NCBI RefSeq assembly: GCF_000296695.1
Contig: NZ_BAFK01000017.1
Coordinates: 21,816 to 85,815, forward strand
Length of the DNA stretch: 64,000 nt
Reading direction: 5' to 3'
Source: Rheinheimera nanhaiensis E407-8
GTDB taxonomy: Bacteria; Pseudomonadota; Gammaproteobacteria; Enterobacterales; Alteromonadaceae
The translations under genes and the position numbers were made by a program. Under the pieces are notes generated by a model. The model saw nothing but the letters and a program-made list of their open reading frames with translations. It was not told the DNA's origin and searched no databases. Numbering within the stretch: the stretch's first letter is position 1; each line of letters opens with the position of its first letter. This document shows positions 9,640 through 17,684 of this stretch, in pieces.

Positions 9640-9667
9640 GCCTGAGGCAGTACTTGTTGCCTCAGGC
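9640..9667. terminator. Hairpin between converging genes
   Basis: A ten-base perfect stem (GCCTGAGGCA/TGCCTCAGGC) with an eight-base loop spans the end of the converging transporter gene, just after the peptidase stop. There is no T-tract on either side, so it is at best a weak or factor-assisted terminator. Confidence 0.4.
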
Positions 9668-10534
9668 CCACATTACCGCAATGGCCGCCAGTACAATTAG
9701 CAGTAAGCCCCAATGGTCAGCGCGTTGTAGCCTTTCTTTAAACACCAGCGCTGAAATCAGTAGCATAAACAGCACTTCTATTTGCCCCAGAGTTTTTACC
9801 AGCGCCACCGATTCCAGACTCATCGCGGTGAACCAGCCGACAGAGCCAACACAGCTGCAGACACTCACCGCCAGCGTCAGTTTCGGCCGCTGCCACAGCG
9901 CGGCTAAAGTCGGTCGCTCGGATAGCAGTATATAAACGGTTAAAATCAGCGTTTGCAGCAGAATAACCAGCAGCAATACCCAGGCGGCGCCATGAGGGAA
10001 AGGCAACCCCAGCACCAGGCTGGCCTGACGCACCCACAACGATGTCAGCGCAAACGCCAAACCACTTAACAAGCCAAGCAGTAATACCGGCCAGGATAAC
10101 TGACGCCAGCTGGCACCACTGAGCAAAAATACCGCCACCGCGCCAAGCCCCACCCCACACCAGGCCAGCAAACTTAGCGACTCACTAAAAAACGCCACGC
10201 CAAGTACCGCTGCTAAGATGGCTTCACTTTTCGCCAGGCCGGCGCCAATAGCATAGTTTCGTAGTTTAAACAACTTAACCATCAGCGCTGTGGCCAGTAT
10301 TTGTGCCAGCGCCGCCGCGATAATAAAACCGGTAAACGGCAAGCTGAATTCAGGCCATGCCACCGGCTGCCACTGATATAAACTAAACAGATAGATGGCC
10401 GCCAGCGGCGATGCCCATAAAAACCGCGCCAGCGTCACCCCGGCAATACTGACCTCTTTGCTAAGTTGTTTTTGAAATGCATTACGCCAGGCCTGCATAA
10501 ACGCAGCCAGCAAGGTAAAGGGGATCCACAGCAC
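9662..10534 (-). CDS. EamA/DMT-family transporter
   Basis: The product has 290 residues and about ten membrane segments typical of EamA proteins. The N-terminal half includes AFMQAWRNAFQKQLSKEVS, and the second repeat has the glycine-rich FTAMSLESVALVKTLGQIEV region seen in many EamA members. It is an inner-membrane metabolite exporter or importer of unknown substrate. It converges on the peptidase gene and is not in an obvious operon. Confidence 0.85.
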   Translation of the reverse strand: MLWIPFTLLAAFMQAWRNAFQKQLSKEVSIAGVTLARFLWASPLAAIYLFSLYQWQPVAWPEFSLPFTGFIIAAALAQILATALMVKLFKLRNYAIGAGLAKSEAILAAVLGVAFFSESLSLLAWCGVGLGAVAVFLLSGASWRQLSWPVLLLGLLSGLAFALTSLWVRQASLVLGLPFPHGAAWVLLLVILLQTLILTVYILLSERPTLAALWQRPKLTLAVSVCSCVGSVGWFTAMSLESVALVKTLGQIEVLFMLLISALVFKERLQRADHWGLLLIVLAAIAVMWA

Positions 10535-10620
10535 AATAACAGACTCTGTAAGACGTAAAGATGGCTAGGATATCAAGGCAGCAGCCAACTGGATAGCAGC
10601 TAAAAGCGATAGTGAGTATA

Positions 10621-10648
10621 CAGAGGGCTAATTAGCGCTAGCCCTCTG
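10621..10648 (-). terminator. Hairpin downstream of the DUF4382 lipoprotein gene
   Basis: A CAGAGGGCTA/TAGCCCTCTG stem with an eight-base loop sits 15 bp after the stop codon at 10663. The following bases on the minus strand are not T-rich, so termination strength is doubtful. Confidence 0.45.
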
Positions 10649-10662
10649 AATTTTCGGCCTTG

Positions 10663-11628
10663 TTACTCAGTAAAGTTAAGCTCTACTGCAGTGTTGCTGG
10701 CGGGGATCTGAACATTTTGCGTTTGCAAAAACTCAATCGGATCTGCCGCTTCAGGGTCGTCGCTAACATCACAGCTTAACGCCGCGGTGTAACTGTCAGC
10801 ATCAATATAGCCAATGCTGTAGTTATACTCGCTGACACCATCAAAATACACATTGGTACTGGCATAAGGCTGGTAGGTATTATCACCGCCGTTATCAGAC
10901 AGTTCTGCTATGGGGCGGTCAGCGCCCTGATACAGATACACGGTTGCTACCGGCAGCGACGCATCGGCTGGCGCCACAGTACAATTGTTGTTGGTCAGGA
11001 TAATTTCATCAACCTGGCCGGTTAAATGGCCAATTTCACTGTTATTTACCAGCCTTAAGCCGGTGGGTTTTAACAGGTAACCATTTTGGCCCGGTGGGTT
11101 CACCATAGCTTTGCGCAGGTCAAACTCCAGGGTGTAGTTAAAAGTACCACCGGCCGATAAGGTCACGCCGCCCAGTTTCAGTTCATTAGACGGTACCCGC
11201 AGTGGCTCGCGCATACCGTCTTCCAGTTCAACATAGCTGCCCTCTGCAATTTCCAACCGCAGCTGGCCATAATTGCCGGCTTCAAATTCAGCGCCGGTGA
11301 CTAATGCCTCAGACTTAGCGCCATCTAACAACAGCAAATCGATACCGCGGGTATTGGGGATCACATTGCCCTGGCCATCCCGGCAATTGTCATTCGCTTC
11401 AGCGGCAACATCATCATCGCCTATGGTAAAGCTCTGACTACCAACGCCATTGCCGCTAAGTTCTATTTCGTTAAAGCAAACCATCACCACTTTAGCGCCA
11501 TTTACCGGCGCATCGCTTACGCCCAGGCTAAATTTGGCAAACATAGGTTCAGTGTCAGACGAACCGCCACAAGCGGATAAAACCGTTACCGACGCAACCA
11601 CTGCGCTGGCTAAGAGTGCTTTTTTCAT
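10663..11628 (-). CDS. DUF4382 domain lipoprotein
   Basis: The product has 321 residues from the ATG at 11628, which has a GGAGGG ribosome binding site; a longer frame to 11646 lacks one. The signal peptide ends in the lipobox LSAC, so it should be a lipoprotein, and the next residues (GGSS) do not suggest inner-membrane retention. A DUF4382-type domain follows (FSLGVSDAPVNGAKVVMVCF, then LLLLDGAKSEALVTGAEFEAGNYGQLRLEI split by a short gap). Its role is unknown; the domain is predicted to be a beta-sandwich facing the periplasm or surface. Confidence 0.85.
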   Translation of the reverse strand: MKKALLASAVVASVTVLSACGGSSDTEPMFAKFSLGVSDAPVNGAKVVMVCFNEIELSGNGVGSQSFTIGDDDVAAEANDNCRDGQGNVIPNTRGIDLLLLDGAKSEALVTGAEFEAGNYGQLRLEIAEGSYVELEDGMREPLRVPSNELKLGGVTLSAGGTFNYTLEFDLRKAMVNPPGQNGYLLKPTGLRLVNNSEIGHLTGQVDEIILTNNNCTVAPADASLPVATVYLYQGADRPIAELSDNGGDNTYQPYASTNVYFDGVSEYNYSIGYIDADSYTAALSCDVSDDPEAADPIEFLQTQNVQIPASNTAVELNFTE

Positions 11629-11782
11629 TATGTTACCCTCCATCAACTCTGCCTAAGTTATAACAAGCCAGCCTGAACCACTACTTAATCAGTCGCTTCA
11701 CTACTGGCTTTGGCGAAAATTGCGCCAGTCAGGTAATACAGCATTGCATTCTGGCCGGGAATCATTATGATACGCCCTACGT

Positions 11783-11859
11783 CGGTACGTAGCGCAGCTT
11801 GGTAGCGCACTGTCATGGGGTGTCAGGGGTCGGAGGTTCAAATCCTCTCGTACCGACCA
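11783..11859 (+). tRNA. tRNA-Pro (anticodon GGG)
   Basis: This 77-nt cloverleaf includes an encoded 3' CCA. The acceptor stem CGGTACG pairs with CGTACCG. The D-arm contains AGCGCAGCTTGGTAGCGC and the T-arm GGTTCAAATCC. The anticodon loop ATGGGGT places GGG at positions 34-36, after T33. The sequence is very close to E. coli proL and shares its T-T mismatch in the anticodon stem. A drop in GC content and the accessory genes begin directly after the CCA end. Confidence 0.97.
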
Positions 11860-12445
11860 TTTTTGCTCAAACCCTTATATCTATTGACTTACACAGTCGC
11901 CATCTCTAAAAATACATTCATTTAGAACTGCTGAAACCTCTGGTTTACGTCACTTCCTGGGGCACGTTCAGCTCTGTTTACGTTTTAGAACGGTTGCTAC
12001 CGATTATCACGGCTTGGTTTGAATAGCCGCTTAACCTCAAGAAAAGCAACTCAGCTCCAGCAGCAGGACAGGTAGGACTATAGGGGGATAAACGCACGCA
12101 AATGATTGAGAATGTGCTCAAATTTTCCTGGTGAAAATTTTATCAAAATTAATATTTTAAAGATTGCTACTCTCTAAAAGCAAAAGAGAACTTAGAGCTC
12201 TGTAGCATGTTCAGTACGAGACCTAGATATGAGCATAGATTATGTATAAGCCCTATGTAACTTGGTCAGAATGTTTAAATTTTTTTCGTAATTACCAAAG
12301 CGCTGTGAGTAATCAACCACTTGAGAACACTTGATTTTTTCGTTAATCTCGACGTAAGTTCAAATATCAACGATTTAGCGTAAGGGAGAGTACACGCTGT
12401 TCATTTTAATTTAATGTTAAAAAGAATAATTTAAGAGAATTATAG
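11860..12445. other. Gene-poor AT-rich stretch between tRNA-Pro and the restriction-modification genes
   Basis: No convincing gene lies in these 586 bases. A 36-codon open stretch without a start (about 11920-12028, plus strand) was seen but has no recognisable identity. The last 300 bases are AT-rich and probably hold the promoter of the restriction-modification genes. There is no integrase gene and no repeat of the tRNA 3' end that I could find. Confidence 0.6.
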
Positions 12446-14341
12446 ATGTCTTCAAAAAACGAAAGAAAAACGGAAAACCTCGTTCGAGACAAACTGCGTG
12501 AGTATGGATATTATGAGCCTGAAAATGGCATAACTATAGAAGAACAGAAGTCTGAAATTGCAAAAATTAAGACCTTGTTATCCAAAGCAAGCAAGAACGC
12601 CAAAGGCAACGCCGGTTATCCCGAATTTATTATATCAAACAGAAAAGATACATCATTTTTGATTGTTTTCGAGTGCAAACCGGATGTTAAGAAACACCAA
12701 AGTCCGACGTTCGATAAGCCAGTTGAATATGCTGTTGATGGTGCTTTGCATTACGCTAAACATCTTGCTAAGCAATACACGGTTTTGGCCGTAGCAGTTA
12801 GCGGCTCCACTGCGAGCGCCATGAAAGTATCAAACTTTCTAGTTCCAGCAGGCAGTACTGAAACTAAAGAGCTTGTTAACGAAAGCGGCGCTTCAGTTCA
12901 AGACATTATATCTTACGATGACTACTACAGACTGGCATCTTTCGACCCAGATGTTGCAAGGAAACGCCACTCTGATCTGCTTGCTTTTTCGAAAGAACTC
13001 CACGAACTGATTTGGACTAAGGCAAAGATCTCCGAAGAAGACAAGCCTCTTTTGGTTAGTGGCACCCTGATTGCTCTGATGAACGCACCTTTCATGAAGA
13101 CATTTGGCTCGCTACCTGCTGAAGATATTCAGGAATCCTGGCTACTCGCAATCAAGAAGGAGCTAGACAAGGCAGATATTCCGCAAGCCAAAAAAGACAC
13201 CATGCTACAACCATACTCAACAATTGCAGTACATCCAAATCTTGGTGAGCCTGACAGTAAAACAGCTAAAGAATATCCTGACGGCGTTTTCAAAGAAATC
13301 ATTATGCGAATCTGTGATAACGTCTGGCCATACATAAACGTCTATCATGATTTTGATGTTGTTGGACAATTTTACGGCGAGTTCCTGAAATATACTGCCG
13401 GCGATAAGAAAGCACTTGGCATAGTCCTAACCCCTAGACATGTTGCTGAGTTGTTTTCATTGATCGCAAATGTCGGACCAGAGTCAAAAGTCCTCGATAT
13501 CTGCGCAGGTACTGGAGGCTTTCTTATCTCCGCGATGCAACACATGCTCAAAAAGGCGGTCACAGAGGAAGAACGTTCTGACATTAAAAAGAATCGTCTA
13601 CTAGGCATAGAGAATAATCCCAAGATGTTTGCTTTGGCCGCAAGTAACATGATTCTTCGCGGTGATGGTAAAGCAAACCTTCATCAAGCTAGCTGCTTTG
13701 ACGATGCCGTAATCAAGGCCATTAAAAAGCTGAAGCCTAATGTTGGAATGCTAAATCCTCCGTACGCTCAATCAAAAAGCGACGCAGAGTTGCACGAACT
13801 TTACTTCGTTAAGCAGATGTTAGATTGCTTGGAATCAGGCGCAATTGGTATCGCAATTGTTCCAATATCTTGTGCGATTGCACCAAATCCAGTTCGAGAA
13901 GAGTTGATGAAACATCACACTCTAGATGCTGTGATGTCGATGCCACAGGAGTTATTTTATCCGGTTGGAACTGTCACCTGCATTATGGTGTGGATTGCTG
14001 GTAAACCTCATGCAAAATCAAGTCGAAAAACTTGGTTTGGTTATTGGCGAGATGATGGATTTGTGAAGACTAAACACAAGGGGCGAATAGACCAGAATGA
14101 AGTATGGCCATCTATCCGCGACCGCTGGGTCGAAATGTATCGCAATCGCGAAGTACACCCCGGTGAAAGCGTAACCCAAAAAGTCACAGAGCTTGATGAG
14201 TGGTGCGCAGAAGCTTATATGGAAACAGATTACAGCAAACTCACTCGAGAGGATTTTGAGATTGTTGTGAAAAATTATGCAATTTATAGACTACTTGGTA
14301 GCCAGTTAACTGGTGGAGGAGAAGATGGTTCCTCTGAGTGA
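12446..14341 (+). CDS. BcgI-like restriction-modification subunit: nuclease plus N6-adenine methyltransferase
   Basis: The product has 631 residues. The N-terminal about 130 residues look like a PD-(D/E)XK nuclease (PE at 59-60, then ECK at 76-78 in IVFECKPD). The rest is an N6-adenine DNA methyltransferase of the HsdM type, with LTPRHVAELF (329-338), motif I DICAGTGGF (351-359) and motif IV NPPY (437-440). Nuclease and methyltransferase on one chain, followed by a separate two-half specificity gene, is the layout of BcgI (RM subunit about 637 residues, recalled), a Type IIB enzyme that cuts on both sides of its site. It overlaps the specificity gene by 17 bp. Base composition is more AT-rich than in neighbouring genes, suggesting transfer. 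Confidence 0.85.
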   Translation: MSSKNERKTENLVRDKLREYGYYEPENGITIEEQKSEIAKIKTLLSKASKNAKGNAGYPEFIISNRKDTSFLIVFECKPDVKKHQSPTFDKPVEYAVDGALHYAKHLAKQYTVLAVAVSGSTASAMKVSNFLVPAGSTETKELVNESGASVQDIISYDDYYRLASFDPDVARKRHSDLLAFSKELHELIWTKAKISEEDKPLLVSGTLIALMNAPFMKTFGSLPAEDIQESWLLAIKKELDKADIPQAKKDTMLQPYSTIAVHPNLGEPDSKTAKEYPDGVFKEIIMRICDNVWPYINVYHDFDVVGQFYGEFLKYTAGDKKALGIVLTPRHVAELFSLIANVGPESKVLDICAGTGGFLISAMQHMLKKAVTEEERSDIKKNRLLGIENNPKMFALAASNMILRGDGKANLHQASCFDDAVIKAIKKLKPNVGMLNPPYAQSKSDAELHELYFVKQMLDCLESGAIGIAIVPISCAIAPNPVREELMKHHTLDAVMSMPQELFYPVGTVTCIMVWIAGKPHAKSSRKTWFGYWRDDGFVKTKHKGRIDQNEVWPSIRDRWVEMYRNREVHPGESVTQKVTELDEWCAEAYMETDYSKLTREDFEIVVKNYAIYRLLGSQLTGGGEDGSSE

Positions 14342-15287
14342 CATATTTGAAATATCCTATGGCCATTCACTAGAGTTGAATCGCTTGTCGCTAATGAGCA
14401 GAGACAGAGGGGGTGTCCCCTTCGTTTCAAGGAAAATGGGTGATAACGGTATTTCAGCTTACGTATCACCGATTGAAGGCGTCAGGCCAGCTCCAGCTGG
14501 AGAGTTAACGTGCGCATTGAGCGGTAATGGTGTGCTATCAACCTTTTTACAAGAAGCTCCGTTCTATACAGGATTTCACGTAGCAAGGCTAAAGCCTTTG
14601 GTGAAATTGACGAAAGAGCAACTTCTTTATTATTGTGCATGTATTGCTTCGAACAGATATCGTTTCAGCTACGGACGACAAGCTAACAGAACACTCAAAA
14701 ACATCTTGGTGCCGGCGATAGACGAGATACCTGCTTATGTAACGCAAATAAACATCAGACAATATGATGGTTGCGGAACGCCTGCGAGTCACAAACCTCA
14801 ACCTGACCTGGTCACTGACAAATGGTGAGAATTTAAGTTATCTGACTTATTTGATATCCGGAAAGGCTTACGACTAACAAAGGCTGACATGCTGCCAGGT
14901 AAATTGCCATACGTTGGAGCATCTGAAACTACAAACGGCGTTACAGCGTACATTGGACAACAGCACATTCACAAAGGCGGAACCATTAGCGTGAGTTACA
15001 ATGGCTCTGTAGCTGAAGCATTTTACCAACCAGTAGAGTACTGGGCCACTGACGATGTTAACGTGCTTTACCCAAAAGACTTTACCCTCACCCCAGCTGC
15101 AGCGTTGTTTATTTGCACTATCATAAAAATGGAAAAATACCGTTTTAACTATGGTAGAAAATGGCATTTGGAGCGTATGCGGGATTCAATTATCAGATTG
15201 CCTGTCACAGCCACAGGCATGCCTAATTGGGATTTCATGGAACAGTATATTAAGACTCTGCCTTATAGCTCGCAAATCTATTCATAA
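14325..15287 (+). pseudogene. Specificity (S) subunit of the BcgI-like system, interrupted by an in-frame TGA
   Basis: One frame runs from the ATG at 14325 (SD GGAGGAG just upstream) to the TAA at 15287, 320 codons, broken by a single TGA at 14826-14828. The parts before and after are in the same frame. Each resembles one target-recognition half: FEISYGHSLELNRLS to YRFSYGRQANRTLKNILVP, and FDIRKGLRLTKADM to YRFNYGRKWHLERMRDSIIR. The codon context TGG-TGA-GAA fits a C-to-T change of CGA (Arg). Possible outcomes are loss of function, readthrough, or two half-subunits (a restart at ATG 14889 is possible). The overlap with the RM gene indicates translational coupling. Confidence 0.8.
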
Positions 15288-15411
15288 GTAATTTAATACA
15301 CAGCTCGCTAAGATGAATTAGGTAGCCCTTTAAGCACAAAAATTGATTTTGCTAAATCGTGCAAAGCGGCCTCCAGCTAGCCCGAGATATTCATTAAATA
15401 TAATCCTTTAC

Positions 15412-15438
15412 TACCCAAAATCCCCGCTTTTGCGGGGG
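15412..15438 (-). terminator. Minus-strand hairpin terminator
   Basis: The CCCCGC/GCGGGG stem with a TTTT loop is followed, on the minus strand only, by ATTTTGGG. It lies just beyond the stop codon of the chemoreceptor fragment and may be a remnant belonging to it. Confidence 0.5.
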
Positions 15439-15461
15439 CAGCTGTTCAATTTTAAACCACT

Positions 15462-15536
15462 TTAGGCTTTGCTTTGCGCCATAGAATTCACGGTGTTTGC
15501 AGAGTCCTGCTGAATACACTGAATACGTGTGTTGAT
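15462..15536 (-). pseudogene. Fragment of a methyl-accepting chemotaxis protein gene
   Basis: Read on the minus strand, 24 codons followed by TAA encode INTRIQCIQQDSANTVNSMA, then QSKA. The intact chemoreceptor at 19222-20937 encodes [20 protein letters not shown], then QSKT (about positions 19495-19569): 19 of 24 residues are identical by my count, and about 51 of 66 aligned bases. Similarity stops abruptly upstream, where the frame reads unrelated residues. It is a non-functional remnant of a chemoreceptor signalling domain, in the same orientation as the intact gene 4 kb away. Confidence 0.8.
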
Positions 15537-15577
15537 AGGCCTTCGTTCAGCGAATTCAAGCAAGCACATTTTAAATG

Positions 15578-15606
15578 AAATTATTTTGTAACCATTGTGT
15601 TATAAA
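15578..15606 (+). promoter_or_regulatory. Probable promoter of the hydrolase/paralogue operon
   Basis: An extended -10 element TGTTATAAA (15598-15606) lies 50 bp upstream of the ATG at 15656, with AT-rich sequence but no strong -35 element. A GGGAGG ribosome binding site at 15644-15649 supports that start. Confidence 0.4.
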
Positions 15607-15655
15607 AGCAAGTCATGTATGCTGCGCAAGTTAAATTGATACAGGGAGGTTGGAA

Positions 15656-16843
15656 ATGAGCTGGATACATACTGGTAAGACTCAGGCGTTTAATTACACT
15701 GGCCTGGATAAAAATATGTCACAGGAACATGGCATTCGGCTACCAGCTCAATACCTTGTCAATAAATGGCAACTGACTCATCAGGCATTGTTGATGCTGG
15801 CCAGTCTGAACGATTATGACCAGCAGCAGGTCATGAAAGAGATTGAATATGTTACCCGTTACCCAAGCACAACCTACTCTACCAAGCACAGTTTAAACCC
15901 GTTCCGTCGTATCTACCGCACCCGGTATCCGTTTCGTAGTTACCATTATTTAATTGAATATCGCACGGCGGCCAATGGTCAGGTTGTGATTGATGAAATA
16001 TTTTTTGATAAAACTCTGGCTGGCGAAAAAACCAATACTGCAGCCGAGCGCACCATGCTATATCATATAGGTAGAGACGCTAACCAACGTTATGATCAAG
16101 CGAAAGATGAGAGGGGTATCGACGCTTTAGGTCTCTCAGTACAAAATATCGAACCAACCAATCAGGTTCGCACCGAGCATGCTGCGGTAAATGGCATGTT
16201 GAACGATTTAAATAAAGCAGCCTGGTTAATGGGCGTGCATGCCCAGACGGCTTATAGCTCGGATACGATATCCGCCTATACGTTGTTTCATAACCCCACT
16301 GATGGCGGTATGTTAGACCTGACAGAGTGTTTATTTGATAAACTTAGCCGCACTAAATCCCATAATGCGCAATATATAGCTGCGGTGCTGGCACAAGTGC
16401 AACAGCAAGGCAGGTCTGTAAAATGGGTAGTGCATAGCCAGGGCGCGATTATTTTTAATGCCGCATTATTACATTACCGGGCGCATTATGGTGGCCGCTT
16501 AAACCTGCAACAGTTGGCGATACATGGTAGTGGCGCAAATGTACAACGACTAACCAGTATGGCCAGTGGCTTAGGTATAAAAGTTAACGCCGTAAGAAAT
16601 AACCCCTTTGATCTGGTACCCAATATAGCAGGTGGTAACGATTTATCACCCAGCAGTTTATGCCGTAGCTTAAAATTCTGCGGTTTGGTATTTGGCCCAA
16701 ACTCAGGCCCAGGTGTAAGCCCACATACGTTGCCTTATCTCGGCATCGAAACTTACAGGCAGCAATTATGGATGTTGGGTAATCATAAAAAAGCGGCACA
16801 GGTACAACGATATATTCAGATGCATGCAGGTAAGGTTCGCTAA
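15656..16843 (+). CDS. Lipase-like serine hydrolase with possible RelE/ParE-like N-terminal region; candidate effector
   Basis: The product has 395 residues from the ATG at 15656 (SD GGGAGG; a TTG two codons earlier is less likely). I do not recognise the family. The C-terminal part has a nucleophile elbow VVHSQGA (Ser about 261), then NNPFDLVPN (Asp about 319) and SPHTLPYLG (His about 357), the order and spacing of an alpha/beta-hydrolase triad as in class-3 lipases. Residues about 35-125 (P...SLNPFRRIYRTRYPFRSY, then LIEYR and VVIDEIFF) have the pattern of RelE/ParE folds. There is no signal peptide or membrane segment. Its stop overlaps the next start by 1 bp, and two paralogous genes follow, as in effector-immunity cassettes. 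Function is inferred only. Confidence 0.65.
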   Translation: MSWIHTGKTQAFNYTGLDKNMSQEHGIRLPAQYLVNKWQLTHQALLMLASLNDYDQQQVMKEIEYVTRYPSTTYSTKHSLNPFRRIYRTRYPFRSYHYLIEYRTAANGQVVIDEIFFDKTLAGEKTNTAAERTMLYHIGRDANQRYDQAKDERGIDALGLSVQNIEPTNQVRTEHAAVNGMLNDLNKAAWLMGVHAQTAYSSDTISAYTLFHNPTDGGMLDLTECLFDKLSRTKSHNAQYIAAVLAQVQQQGRSVKWVVHSQGAIIFNAALLHYRAHYGGRLNLQQLAIHGSGANVQRLTSMASGLGIKVNAVRNNPFDLVPNIAGGNDLSPSSLCRSLKFCGLVFGPNSGPGVSPHTLPYLGIETYRQQLWMLGNHKKAAQVQRYIQMHAGKVR

Positions 16844-17682
16844 TGGGCTTAGTTAAAAATGTGTGGCAGGGTTTTGCCGGTGGGCCAGATTTAAATCGCC
16901 AGCAAACACACCGGTTTTTACTAGAAGATATTCAGGTGCAAGTGCGCTTGCCGCATTCTAATGTCGAAACCATAGCATCACCACGTCTTGTTAATTTTCC
17001 TTATAAAACGCCGGGCTGGTTTGAACGTAATATGGAACAACAAAGACAACATTATTACGTGCATTTGCAAACTCGCTGCTGGTTTTATATGTTCCCTTTA
17101 CTACGTTTTGGCGATGGTGAACTAGGCCACTTATTTTGTTCTCTCTGGCTAAAACGGGTTCCGTCTGACGTAAATGCATTAGATCGGCAACAATTGGCTG
17201 ACTACCTTATTCGCGAATATGATGAACATTATAACGCCGAAATAACACGGGATGATTCCTGCGAACAAGCTAGGGGGGTGAATACCCGTACCAGACAAAA
17301 GATTCGCGCTGAAGCAGAATTAGCTGCCTCCAGAGGGTCTACCAGCCGGTTAGATAATCTTGAAAAACATATTGCCTTATCCATTAATTACCCACCTCTG
17401 GAACCAGCAAAAATCATTACAATACATGGTATGGAATGGGTGTCTTATGTAGACAAACCCTTTCCTGCTTCATTAAGAGGGGTAGATTATTACTGCCTGC
17501 CGTTGAGCGAACAATTTTGCTTTGCAATTAGCTTTACACTGTACGCCCCTGGGTACGGCAATAAGCGCTGGCTTAAACACGCCAAAGCGACCCAACAAAT
17601 GGTGCTGGATAGTTTAAAAGTAAGCTCGGTCGATAATACATCTGATAACCTGCTGGTTCATACGGTCAACAAGGCAGAGTAA
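16843..17682 (+). CDS. Unrecognised protein, first of two tandem paralogues (candidate immunity protein)
   Basis: The product has 279 residues with no signal peptide or membrane segment, so it is predicted cytosolic. It shares with its downstream neighbour the start WQGFAGGPD.NR, FLLED, LP.SN, PLLRF..GE.G, SLWLK.VP, ALDRQ.LA and later Y.PL.PAKIIT and YCLPLS, so the two are clear paralogues over their whole length. No known family or catalytic motif is recognised. It starts at the stop codon of the hydrolase gene (1-bp overlap), implying tight coupling. An immunity or chaperone role toward the hydrolase is a hypothesis drawn from context. Confidence 0.7.
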   Translation: MGLVKNVWQGFAGGPDLNRQQTHRFLLEDIQVQVRLPHSNVETIASPRLVNFPYKTPGWFERNMEQQRQHYYVHLQTRCWFYMFPLLRFGDGELGHLFCSLWLKRVPSDVNALDRQQLADYLIREYDEHYNAEITRDDSCEQARGVNTRTRQKIRAEAELAASRGSTSRLDNLEKHIALSINYPPLEPAKIITIHGMEWVSYVDKPFPASLRGVDYYCLPLSEQFCFAISFTLYAPGYGNKRWLKHAKATQQMVLDSLKVSSVDNTSDNLLVHTVNKAE

Positions 17683-17684
17683 AG

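Larger units (their letters stand above)
15288..15655. other. Intergenic stretch between the two accessory modules
   Basis: These 368 bases hold a chemoreceptor gene fragment, a minus-strand hairpin terminator and the likely promoter of the next operon, each listed separately. I see no intact gene and no mobile-element ends. Confidence 0.6.

Noticed and set aside
11920..12028. 36-codon open stretch after tRNA-Pro
   Set aside because: It has no start codon or ribosome binding site and no recognisable protein; it could be a remnant, but nothing supports it.
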